DNA of 64,000 nt from Butyrivibrio sp. (lineage in GTDB: Bacteria; Bacillota; Clostridia; Lachnospirales; Lachnospiraceae): positions 117,383-181,382 of the forward strand of contig JAFPVA010000130.1 in NCBI GenBank assembly GCA_017413105.1. Reading direction: 5' to 3'. This document shows, piece by piece, positions 43,168 to 51,329 of the stretch. Numbering within the stretch: the stretch's first letter is position 1; each line of letters opens with the position of its first letter. A program made the position numbers and the translations under genes. The notes below the pieces were generated by a model. The model had not been told where the DNA came from and did not search any database. It worked only from the letters and a program-made list of their open reading frames with translations.

Positions 43168-45060
43168 CTACCTTGATTCTTTCTTCTCATAAGGCACTCT
43201 GACAGTTACTGTTGTGCCTTCATTTTCTTTACTTGTAATACCGGCACCATACTCTTTTCCAAAATAAAGTTTGATTCGTCTTGCTACAGAATACAGTCCG
43301 AAATGGCTTCCGCCCTTCGTGGTGTCATGGTCAGTAATAAGCGCTTCTTCCTGCCTCTTTTTATCCTCATTTTCAAAATCATCACCACTTGAAAGCAGCC
43401 TGTTAAGGCTATCAAGCTCATAGGCGGGCATCCCGATACCGTCATCAATAACGTAAATTTCGGCATAAGAATCAGGTCCATCAGAATCAGTAGCTTTAAC
43501 TGCCTTTCCGACAACTTCGATTTTACCGGAACCGCTCTTATTCTTAAGGCCATGATAGATCGCATTTTCAACCAGAGGCTGAAGAGTCATTTTGGGAATC
43601 AGTGAAGACTTAATCTCATCCTCCACATCAATAACATATGTGAATTTATCAGCATATCTCATAGTCTGAAGGTCAAGGTAATCCTGTATTATCTGAATTT
43701 CTCTCTCTATGGTAACTATTTCCTCACTTCCGGACAACGAGTTTTTATAGTAGTTTGCAAGCTTTTTGGTAACTCGTGAAGCCTCCTTTGAGCGGTTCAT
43801 CTCAATAAGCATAATGATGATGTCCAGTGTATTGTATAAAAAGTGAGGTTTTACCTGCTCCTGAATAAGTGCAAGCTCGTATTCTCTCTTCTTTTTGGCC
43901 TCCGCATCAACTTTTTTCAGAAGTTCCAAATAGGCCTGAGTCATGTAGTTAAAGATTCTGCCAAGGCGTCCGATCTCATCCTTTGCCCTGAACCTGAACC
44001 TGAAGCTCATGTCTCCTTCAGCTATCTGCTCCGCCCCGTCGTGAAGGATCTTTAGCGGATGAATAATGAAGTTTGTTGAAAAATGAACAGAAAAAAGCAA
44101 AAGAATAGCCGTAACCGACCCTGTGAGGAAAAGAATAAATCTGAGATCCTTACCGGTTACATTAAACTTATTAAGGTTTGTTATGCCGATAATTGTCCAA
44201 GGATACCCCGGAATATCCCCCCTTGCTACAAGGTATTTTTCTTTATCATAATCAAAGCTCTTTTCATCCGTTAAATAAAGCATATCATGAAGCAATTCAT
44301 CACTGTAAAAATCACCTTTTTGAGATGACTCCGTTATCATCACTCCACTAGTATCGTACAGAAAGTAGTAGCTTATCTCACTCTTTGAGGATTCAACAAG
44401 ATAATCCTTGTTCATGTTGATAAAGATATATCCAAAGGGGCTTCCCGAATTAACATTTATGACGCGCTTACCTAAAGTAATAATATCCTTCCCTTCCTGA
44501 GACATGGGATTTCCTGAAATATCCATCAGATAAGTTTTTCCATTTTTATCCGAAAGTTCTTTTACATAATCCGAAGCAAAAATATCAGCTTTATAAGCAT
44601 AAAGATTCGGATCCGTAGTAAACATCCTTTCATAGTCATCAATAAACACAATGGATGATATACCGTTATATAAAAGCAGAGACTGCGAAAGCTGACTTAT
44701 GATCTTATTGTCCCTTGTTACCTGCTTCATTGCTCTGTCATTATAGTAACCACTAATTTCAATTGTCAGGTTGTTGGAACAAACCTCCCCATTTTGGAGA
44801 ACACTTGAGATTCGGTCGGACATGATACGGATATTCTCTTCTATCTGCTTGTCCGCTCTCTGAAGGATTGCCCTGTTGTAAAAAAAGAGCATAAGAATAA
44901 TAAGCACTGTCATAGGAATCAGTGCCACGAAAAATGTCATTACCGCAATCTTATATTTTATGGACATATTAAGGATCCGTTCCCATAAGGTCCGTTTCCT
45001 GTCTGACCTCACATTCTGCAGATCCTTTAATGTCATGTTATTAATATCCTGACTGCTCAT
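43168..45060 (-). CDS. YesM-type sensor histidine kinase
   Basis: A 630-residue membrane kinase. There are membrane helices near residues 37-58 and 305-325, with an extracytoplasmic Cache-like sensor region between, a HAMP linker (FIIHPLKILHDGAEQIAEGD), and the His_kinase domain with phospho-acceptor His in QVKPHFLYNTLD. The ATPase boxes are LVENAIYHGLKNK (N), VIDDGIGMP (G1) and GSHFGLYSVARR (G2). No clear ribosome site precedes the ATG at 45060, so the start may be internal. It likely senses a sugar linked to the adjacent transporter. Confidence 0.95.
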   Translation of the reverse strand: MSSQDINNMTLKDLQNVRSDRKRTLWERILNMSIKYKIAVMTFFVALIPMTVLIILMLFFYNRAILQRADKQIEENIRIMSDRISSVLQNGEVCSNNLTIEISGYYNDRAMKQVTRDNKIISQLSQSLLLYNGISSIVFIDDYERMFTTDPNLYAYKADIFASDYVKELSDKNGKTYLMDISGNPMSQEGKDIITLGKRVINVNSGSPFGYIFINMNKDYLVESSKSEISYYFLYDTSGVMITESSQKGDFYSDELLHDMLYLTDEKSFDYDKEKYLVARGDIPGYPWTIIGITNLNKFNVTGKDLRFILFLTGSVTAILLLFSVHFSTNFIIHPLKILHDGAEQIAEGDMSFRFRFRAKDEIGRLGRIFNYMTQAYLELLKKVDAEAKKKREYELALIQEQVKPHFLYNTLDIIIMLIEMNRSKEASRVTKKLANYYKNSLSGSEEIVTIEREIQIIQDYLDLQTMRYADKFTYVIDVEDEIKSSLIPKMTLQPLVENAIYHGLKNKSGSGKIEVVGKAVKATDSDGPDSYAEIYVIDDGIGMPAYELDSLNRLLSSGDDFENEDKKRQEEALITDHDTTKGGSHFGLYSVARRIKLYFGKEYGAGITSKENEGTTVTVRVPYEKKESR

Positions 45061-45095
45061 GTATATAATTTTACCATATTATGGCAAGGCAAAAC

Positions 45096-45143
45096 AAAAG
45101 GGCGAAACAATGGATACTCGTGTTCCAATGTTTCACCCTTTTT
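45096..45143 (-). terminator. Terminator of the ABC transporter operon
   Basis: Minus-strand arms AAAAAGGGTGAAACA ... TGTTTCGCCCTTTT with one mismatch, an inner TGGA/TCCA pairing, and a T-rich end. It separates the transporter from the sensor-kinase gene. Confidence 0.75.
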
Positions 45144-45152
45144 AACAAGGAA

Positions 45153-45218
45153 CCTTACGCTATCGCTACGCTCAGCGTAAGACGTTCGAACTAGCTTCGA
45201 AAAAACCTCAGCAAGTTC
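45153..45218 (-). repeat. Possible degenerate member of structured repeat family 1
   Basis: On the minus strand, directly after the permease stop codon, comes GAGAACTTGCTGAGG. This matches the conserved GAGAACTTGAT-CAGG stretch of the units at 18855 and 63727. Then come TTCGAA ... TTCGAA arms and a hairpin CTTACGCT / AGCGTAAG. It lacks the CCGCA/TGCGG hairpin. Confidence 0.4.
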
Positions 45219-45220
45219 TC

Positions 45221-46066
45221 TCAGCCCTTTACAGCACCGCCGATTGTCATTGCGCTTTCGACCTGCTCAGAGAATATTGAATATACAATGATTGCAGGGA
45301 AGCTGGCTATAACCATAGTCGCTCCCATTCCGCCCCAGTCAGTTGTGAACTCACCCTGGAAGAACAATACTCCAAGAGGAAGTGTCTTAAGAGCCGGAAT
45401 ACTACCTACAACAACATTAGCAAGAATGAACTCATTCCAGGCATTAAGGAATATGTAGATAATAAGTGTTACAGTAGCAGGACGTACAAGAGGCTCGATT
45501 ATCATGAAGAAAGTCTGATAAATCGTAGCTCCATCCATGCATGCAGCCTCTTCAAGTTCCATCGGAATTCCCTTAAAGAATCCGTAGTATACCATACATG
45601 CAAAAGCAAGATTGATTGCAATATACGGGAAAATAAGTGACCATCTGGTTCCCATAAGTCCAAATTTCTGGACTATCTTAACTACAGGAATCATGATAGC
45701 CTGTACCGGAATAAACATTCCAAGTCCAAGGAAAAGCCTTGTAAAGGTCTTCATCTTCCAAACCATACGGCTTGTAGCATAAGAAAAAAGCAGTGCACAA
45801 ATGATAGTAATAGCTACAGTTCCTATTGAAACAAGTAAACTGTTAAGGAAATGCAGCGGAACATCATATTTAGTCCAGGCTGTTATATAGTTTTCATAGT
45901 GCAAAGGCCAAGGAAATCCGAATGGATTAGTTACAAAGATTTCCTGATTGGTCTTAAATGAGTAAAATAGCATCCAGATGAGTGGGTAAAGTGAAAATGC
46001 TGCATATATCCAGCAAAATATCACAAATATAATATGCAGAGCAGATTTTTTGCCTTCGTTATGCAT
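45221..46066 (-). CDS. Carbohydrate ABC transporter permease (MalG-like)
   Basis: A 281-residue inner-membrane permease with six predicted helices. The EAA loop that contacts the ATPase reads EEAACMDGATIYQTFFMIIEP, typical of the MalG/UgpE family. I chose the ATG at 46066 because AGGAGG precedes it; it overlaps the end of the upstream permease by 8 bases. A longer frame to 46135 would run through that gene. No ATPase subunit is encoded here, as usual for this CUT1 type, where a shared MsmK-like ATPase serves several systems. Confidence 0.95.
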   Translation of the reverse strand: MHNEGKKSALHIIFVIFCWIYAAFSLYPLIWMLFYSFKTNQEIFVTNPFGFPWPLHYENYITAWTKYDVPLHFLNSLLVSIGTVAITIICALLFSYATSRMVWKMKTFTRLFLGLGMFIPVQAIMIPVVKIVQKFGLMGTRWSLIFPYIAINLAFACMVYYGFFKGIPMELEEAACMDGATIYQTFFMIIEPLVRPATVTLIIYIFLNAWNEFILANVVVGSIPALKTLPLGVLFFQGEFTTDWGGMGATMVIASFPAIIVYSIFSEQVESAMTIGGAVKG

Positions 46067-46970
46067 TGCGCTTCCTCCTTGCTTTCTCTTCTTCCTTCTT
46101 CTGATCCTTGTCTCTGAAAATAAAATTGATGACAAGCATAACCAGCATACATTCGATAACCATTATAGATGCTGCAGCAAGACCATAACCATAATCAGAC
46201 TTCTTGAAGGCAGCATTGTACATCATATATGTCAGTGTGAATGTTGACTTATTAGGACCGCCACCTGTCAAAATATTCATCTCAGTGAAGGCTTTGATAC
46301 CACCTGTCAGAGAAATGATGAGACAGAACTTATAAGTCTCAGCAAGAAGCGGAATTGTGATTTTCATGTGAGCCTTAACATTTGAGCATCCATCAATTCT
46401 TGCAGCTTCATAATAATCAGCAGGAATAGATTTGATACCCGCAACAATAAGTGCAAACTGATATCCCATCCACTGCCATGCATTAACAAAAGCAATAACA
46501 TAAATTGCCTTATATCTGTCGCCAAGCCAGTTCTGCTTGAAATCCCCATTCCAAAGCTGAACAAACTTATTAAGAAGACCATCTCCGGCAAGAATTGCGC
46601 TCCAGAGCTGACATACAACTGTTACAGATAAAATAACAGGAATGAAATATGCAACTCTAAGGAACTTTCTGCCCTTCATCTTTTTATCAGATATAGTGAT
46701 AGCAAAGATTGTTGCAAAAAGCATCTGATAAACAGTGATCACAATGGCAAATATTATCTGGTTTCTATTTGATGTGAAAAATACTCTATCGGTGAACAGC
46801 TCAAGATAATTCTCAAGTCCTGTAAAATTCGGTGTTGTAAGACCATTCCAATCGGTAAAGCTATACGCAAACACCTGAATGATCGGAAAAAAATCAAATA
46901 TAATAAATATTGCAAGCGCCGGCAGAATAAATAAAAGTATTGCCAGCTTGTTTCCCATGTATTTTTTCAT
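46059..46970 (-). CDS. Carbohydrate ABC transporter permease (MalF/UgpA-like)
   Basis: A 303-residue permease with six helices. The EAA loop is YYEAARIDGCSNVKAHMKITIP. The N-terminus (AILLFILPALAIFIIFDFFPI) and central YSFTDWNGLTTPNF-type segment match the CUT1 family. Together with the MalG-like protein and the lipoprotein it makes a sugar importer. Upstream is a GC-rich hairpin with a T-run (46996-47030), which could make the permeases less expressed than the binding protein. Confidence 0.95.
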   Translation of the reverse strand: MKKYMGNKLAILLFILPALAIFIIFDFFPIIQVFAYSFTDWNGLTTPNFTGLENYLELFTDRVFFTSNRNQIIFAIVITVYQMLFATIFAITISDKKMKGRKFLRVAYFIPVILSVTVVCQLWSAILAGDGLLNKFVQLWNGDFKQNWLGDRYKAIYVIAFVNAWQWMGYQFALIVAGIKSIPADYYEAARIDGCSNVKAHMKITIPLLAETYKFCLIISLTGGIKAFTEMNILTGGGPNKSTFTLTYMMYNAAFKKSDYGYGLAAASIMVIECMLVMLVINFIFRDKDQKKEEEKARRKRNA

Positions 46971-46994
46971 TGGGTATCTCCCATTTTTCTCAGA

Positions 46995-47031
46995 AAAATC
47001 GGGCGGTCATTGCAAGCAGTGCCGCCCGAGG
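46995..47031 (-). terminator. Attenuator-like hairpin between binding protein and permease genes
   Basis: Minus-strand stem TCGGGCGG / CCGCCCGA with a 15-base loop, followed by five T, about 25 bases before the permease start. A partial terminator here would fit high binding-protein and low permease expression. Confidence 0.65.
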
Positions 47032-47050
47032 TGTGTGAGGTATTTTTGCA

Positions 47051-47218
47051 AGTGATAAACGCATGGCTCCACTTCGTTCTCGCCATGCTGCAGCCATTCG
47101 GAAATCGATATGCTCATTTTATTCGCATATCTTTTTTCCTCATGTCTGTTCGGTCTTCAATGTCATAATGTGCTTTGAGCAAGCTCAGCACATTACGACT
47201 TTGAATCCCTATATCACT
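47051..47218 (-). repeat. Intercistronic structured element, long copy 1 (ABC operon)
   Basis: A 168-bp element with closing stem AGTGATA / TATCACT and three internal stems on the minus strand: a long hairpin with TAATGTGCT / AGCACATTA capped by GAGC-TT-GCTC, a hairpin GATATGC / GCATATC, and GCATGGC / GCCATGC. It aligns through its whole length with 60150-60319, and the stems differ by paired changes. It starts 4 bases after the binding-protein stop codon. Confidence 0.75.
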
Positions 47219-47222
47219 CATG

Positions 47223-48596
47223 TCACTCCATAATATCTTCCATGTCTGCGATGAACTCATCAGCTGTGAACTGTCCGGATACAAGACCCTGTGACTCAGA
47301 CTGGATACCATCGTTGAATGTTGAATTTGTAAGTCCCCATGTGAACTTTGTTGTAGATGTTACTGAAGGAAGTGTATCAGAAAGCTTCTGCATCATAGCA
47401 GGATACTCTGAATCAGGCTCCTTACCTGTGTTAATTGCTACAAGAGGATTGTGTCTGTACATAACCTTTGCTTCGCAGTACTTCTCTGTGATGAACTCAG
47501 CAACCTCTGCAGCAAGTGCAGCATTTGCAGAATCAGGATTTACAGCAAAACCGGAAGCAGAACCGCCGCCTGAGAATGCAGCCTTACCAGCCTCATAAGA
47601 TGCAGCATCCTCTGCAGGATAAAACATCCAGTCAACATCCTCGCCAAGAGCCTTTGTAGCATCCTCGATGTACCACTGACCATTGATAAACATTGCAGCT
47701 TCGCCTGAAAGGAACTTCTCAGAAGCCTGGTCATAGTTTGTTGTTGTAGCATCTTCCTGGAAAAGGCCTGCAGCTACGAGCTCTTCAAGCTTCTTAGCAG
47801 CGCTAACATAAGCCTCGTCTGAAACCTTAGCAGTACCCTCATCAAGAGCCTTGATACCACCAACGTTGTATCTTGTTGCAACTACGTCAAATGCAGCTGC
47901 TGTATTCCAACCTTCCTGACCGAAAAGTGCAAGAGGTGTGATTCCCTTTGACTTAAATACATCAATGCAGTTAAGAAGATCATCATAAGTCTGTGGAACC
48001 TCAAGGTTGTTCTCAGCAAAAAGAGCCTTGTTGTAGTACCAAAGAACATATTCCTGACCTGAGAATGGGAATGCATAGATATTGCCATCCTCTGCGTATG
48101 CAAGATCCTTGTTTGCATCATAAAGCTTATCAAGGAAACCTGTTGACTTAGCTACATCATTGAGTACCATGATCTGGTTTGACTCACGGAATGTGTTGAT
48201 AAGATCTGTACTAGCCTGATAAATATCAGGAAGCTGACCTGTTGCAGCAAGTGTCTTAAGAGTCTGTCCATCATCCTGAGCCTGAACGATAAGGTTAAGC
48301 TCAACATTTGGATAAGCCTCTTTAAGCTGCTCTACAGCATAGTCATAAGGAACCTTTGTGTCGTCATCAGCATACTGAGTATAAATAGAAAGTGTAACCT
48401 TCTCATCAGAAGAAGCTGTATCCTCTGACTTAGTCTCCTCTGTCTTAGCTTCCTCAGTCTTTGTCTCTTCTACCTTGGTCTCTGTAGAAGCTGCTGTGTC
48501 AGCACTTGATGTTGTTGTAGCTGCATTTCCACATCCAATAAGAGATGTAGCTGCAACTGTGAGACATACTAATGAACTAAGTAATCTCTTTTTCAT
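47223..48596 (-). CDS. Sugar ABC transporter substrate-binding lipoprotein
   Basis: A 457-residue secreted binding protein. The signal peptide ends in a lipobox (SLIGC, Cys near residue 21), followed by a Thr/Glu/Ser-rich linker of about 45 residues. The body is an extracellular solute-binding protein type 1 (VTLSIYTQYADDD at its start, then FLSGEAAMFINGQWYIEDA). The sugar cannot be deduced. I chose the ATG at 48596 since it starts a proper signal peptide (MKKRLLSSLVCLTVAA); the longer frame has none. First gene of the transporter operon. Confidence 0.95.
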   Translation of the reverse strand: MKKRLLSSLVCLTVAATSLIGCGNAATTTSSADTAASTETKVEETKTEEAKTEETKSEDTASSDEKVTLSIYTQYADDDTKVPYDYAVEQLKEAYPNVELNLIVQAQDDGQTLKTLAATGQLPDIYQASTDLINTFRESNQIMVLNDVAKSTGFLDKLYDANKDLAYAEDGNIYAFPFSGQEYVLWYYNKALFAENNLEVPQTYDDLLNCIDVFKSKGITPLALFGQEGWNTAAAFDVVATRYNVGGIKALDEGTAKVSDEAYVSAAKKLEELVAAGLFQEDATTTNYDQASEKFLSGEAAMFINGQWYIEDATKALGEDVDWMFYPAEDAASYEAGKAAFSGGGSASGFAVNPDSANAALAAEVAEFITEKYCEAKVMYRHNPLVAINTGKEPDSEYPAMMQKLSDTLPSVTSTTKFTWGLTNSTFNDGIQSESQGLVSGQFTADEFIADMEDIME

Positions 48597-48760
48597 AATA
48601 TATAATCCCTTCCCTTCTCTAATTTGAGTCTCCAATAGATGAGTTAAGCGGAAACTCTTATGTTTGTTTACAGTCTCCATTATAAAAAGGCAGGAATTAT
48701 AAAAAAATGAAATATTCAAAATAGTTTTTGTAAATTTCAACGGAGGATTATTGAAAATTC

Positions 48761-48793
48761 AAAAAAAGACTGTGCACATTTAAGTACACAGTC
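48761..48793 (-). terminator. Terminator downstream of the 5-formyl-THF cyclo-ligase gene
   Basis: Minus-strand stem GACTGTGTAC / GTGCACAGTC (one wobble), 6-base loop, then seven T. Confidence 0.85.
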
Positions 48794-48809
48794 AGATACT
48801 TTTGTTTTT

Positions 48810-49400
48810 CTATACCAAAACATGTTCTTCAGTAATTATTATTTGCAGACTTTTGTCATGCATTTCCCTGGGAATATCATAATCAACAATCTGAACATCA
48901 AATGCAAGAGCAATTGTATTTACACTTTCATTTTTATCCAAGAATCTATCATAAAAACCGCCGCTGTATCCTATCCTGTCTAAATGGCGGTCGAAAGCCA
49001 CCCCTGGGACCACAACAAGTGCTTTGCATAAACATGCATCATCTGATACATTATCACCGAATACAACAGAGTCTTCATTTAATTCAGGCTCTCTAATACC
49101 AAAGTAACCCTTACTTAAATCCTCGAGAGACATAATCTTCACAAATTTCATCTCTCCATTTTTACGATCAGTAACTTTAGGACAATAAACGTTCTTTCCC
49201 CTCGCAAGACTATCTAAAATTATCTCATCAGTTCTTACTTCTGAGCCGAAACTGGCATAGATAAGAATATTTTCAGCCTCTTTATATTCATCCTGACAAA
49301 GAAGCTTTTCGAAAATAGCTCTGCTTTTCGAACTAATTTCATCTTCTGTCAGGCTATCCCTTTTAGCTAGTATCTCCTTTCGAATTTCAGCCTTAGTCAT
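48810..49400 (-). CDS. 5-formyltetrahydrofolate cyclo-ligase
   Basis: A 196-residue enzyme converting 5-formyl-THF to 5,10-methenyl-THF with ATP. It begins TKAEIRKEILAKRDSLT and has the family signature VVVPGVAFDRHLDRIGYSGGFYDRFL (split here over the substrate and ATP loops). I chose the ATG at 49400 with AGAGGTGA upstream; it overlaps the end of the FAD-dependent gene by 8 bases. It is the last gene of a long cluster that starts at phoH. Confidence 0.93.
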   Translation of the reverse strand: MTKAEIRKEILAKRDSLTEDEISSKSRAIFEKLLCQDEYKEAENILIYASFGSEVRTDEIILDSLARGKNVYCPKVTDRKNGEMKFVKIMSLEDLSKGYFGIREPELNEDSVVFGDNVSDDACLCKALVVVPGVAFDRHLDRIGYSGGFYDRFLDKNESVNTIALAFDVQIVDYDIPREMHDKSLQIIITEEHVLV

Positions 49401-51258
49401 CTTTATCACCTCTAAAGGTAAGTAATTTGGCCGCAATATGCTCAGCAACCTTTATTCCATCCATGGCAGCTGACATAATTCCTCCGGCATAACCGGCGCC
49501 TTCTCCACAGGGATATAACCCCTTAATGTTCACCGACTCGCAGTTGTCGTCCCTTGTTATTCTAACAGGCGATGAAGTTCTTGATTCGACTCCAGACAAA
49601 AGAGCTTTATCATCGTTGTAGCCCTTTATCATCCTGCCAAACTTTTCCATACCTTCAACAAAACAATTATTTAACTCATCGGGCAGAATATTATGAACAT
49701 CAGCAAATACATGATCGCCTCGCATACACGGTTCAATCGGCCAAAATCCATCCGCATAATTGCGTGTCGATTGCATCTGTCCATCCAATGAATTCTCTTT
49801 TATACTAGTATCTGCTAGTTTATTCTCTGTCTTACAGTTCTGATCTATATCACTCTCTTTAACAGCAGTCTTAAAGTCACCATAGTACTCCACCGGAATC
49901 TTTCCACCGCCTATCTCATAAGCTTTTTCTTCCAGCTTTCTCTGAAACTCCACACCTGAAAGAACATCGTCGCTACCAAAGTCCATAGGATCCACAGTTA
50001 CAATGATTGCAGAATTGGCATTATTCCCATCTCTTTTCGAATAACTCATACCGTTAACAGCAAGTCTCCCCTGCTCAGAAGAAGCATTAACAACATATCC
50101 TCCCGGGCACATGCAAAAAGAGTATACCCCGCGTCCATTATCTGTTGTGGTGGTCAGCTTGTAGGGTGCAGGAGGTAAAGTCTTGGGATTAGAAATACCA
50201 TACTGGGATTTGTTTATGAGACTCTGGGGATGTTCGACTCTAAGCCCAACTGCAAATGGCTTCTTTTCCATGGATACCTTTTTATCCTTGAGCATGTAAA
50301 ATGTATCTCTGGCGCTGTGACCAATAGCCAGAACTGCCATTTTGCAAGGTATCACCTTACCATTATCAGCAGCGATCGCAACGCCGGTAAGTTTTCCATC
50401 CTCATCGATTACAAGCTCTTTAACCAGTGTCTCAAACCTGACTTCTCCGCCCAGTTCAATAATCTTTTCCCTCATATTTCTTACGACATTTCTAAGCACA
50501 TCGGTACCAATGTGAGGCTTCGCATCATACATAATCTCTTCCTGGGCACCGTTTTCCACAAAGATTTTTAAGGCCTCTCTTCCTCTTCCATCTTTGTCTT
50601 TTACCATGGTATTAAGCTTACCGTCAGAAAATGTACCTGCACCGCCTTCTCCAAACTGAACATTTGTAGCTGTATTAAGCTCTCCGGTCTTCCAAAAATG
50701 CTCAACTATTTCCGTTCTCTTATCAACATCAGCACCTCTTTCCAAAACAAGAGGCTTAAAGCCCTTCAAGGCAAGCATATATCCACAAAATAACCCCGCA
50801 GGCCCGGCGCCGATGATAACAACATTTTCTTCAGTATTATCTAATTCTGAAGTCACTTCATCTATCTTCTTACAAATAGCATTTTCATCAATTGATATAA
50901 GCTCTGATAGCTCAGGGTTGCAATTCTCAACCTGAGAACATTTCACAATAGCGCCACGAACCTGTCTCTCAAAGCTATACTCTTCCTTATCCTTAAGACT
51001 TACATCTCTGCTCTTACACTTACCTACAACCTTCTTTTCATCAACGCCCTTCAGCTCCACATCCACCAGATAGATATCATATATTTCAGGCTTCTTCCTG
51101 GCATCAATCGACCTTCTGATTATCTCAATTTCGGAAATATTACCTATATCAACACGCAAAAGCTTCGAAACATGCTTTATCAGCACATTACGAAGCTCTT
51201 CATTACTTATATTTTTATTAAGATCATGTCTTATCTTAATCTGGTTTATTCTTATCAT
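49393..51258 (-). CDS. FAD-dependent oxidoreductase of unknown substrate
   Basis: A 621-residue flavoprotein of the uncharacterised FAD-dependent dehydrogenase family found in Clostridia. It has an N-terminal domain of about 90 residues, an FAD site VVIIGAGPAGLFCGYMLALKG, VQFGEGGAGTFSDGKLNT, a middle GHSARDTFYMLKDK, and the C-terminal GEGAGYAGGIMSAAMDGIKVAE. Between roughly residues 475 and 515 is a polar stretch rich in Lys, Glu and Asn (KTENKLADTSIKENSLDGQ) that looks like an insertion; it makes the protein longer than the usual 530 or so. Downstream of the HI0933-like flavoprotein, 71 bases apart. Confidence 0.87.
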   Translation of the reverse strand: MIRINQIKIRHDLNKNISNEELRNVLIKHVSKLLRVDIGNISEIEIIRRSIDARKKPEIYDIYLVDVELKGVDEKKVVGKCKSRDVSLKDKEEYSFERQVRGAIVKCSQVENCNPELSELISIDENAICKKIDEVTSELDNTEENVVIIGAGPAGLFCGYMLALKGFKPLVLERGADVDKRTEIVEHFWKTGELNTATNVQFGEGGAGTFSDGKLNTMVKDKDGRGREALKIFVENGAQEEIMYDAKPHIGTDVLRNVVRNMREKIIELGGEVRFETLVKELVIDEDGKLTGVAIAADNGKVIPCKMAVLAIGHSARDTFYMLKDKKVSMEKKPFAVGLRVEHPQSLINKSQYGISNPKTLPPAPYKLTTTTDNGRGVYSFCMCPGGYVVNASSEQGRLAVNGMSYSKRDGNNANSAIIVTVDPMDFGSDDVLSGVEFQRKLEEKAYEIGGGKIPVEYYGDFKTAVKESDIDQNCKTENKLADTSIKENSLDGQMQSTRNYADGFWPIEPCMRGDHVFADVHNILPDELNNCFVEGMEKFGRMIKGYNDDKALLSGVESRTSSPVRITRDDNCESVNIKGLYPCGEGAGYAGGIMSAAMDGIKVAEHIAAKLLTFRGDKDD

Positions 51259-51329
51259 TGATCTACCTCATAGCCATAAGTGAAATCATAACAGGCTATC
51301 CAAACAATCCATCGCACAGGGCAAAAAAA

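Noticed and set aside
47114-47311. Minus-strand frame of 65 codons at the end of the sugar-binding protein gene
   Set aside because: Runs through the structured element and out of frame through the real gene.
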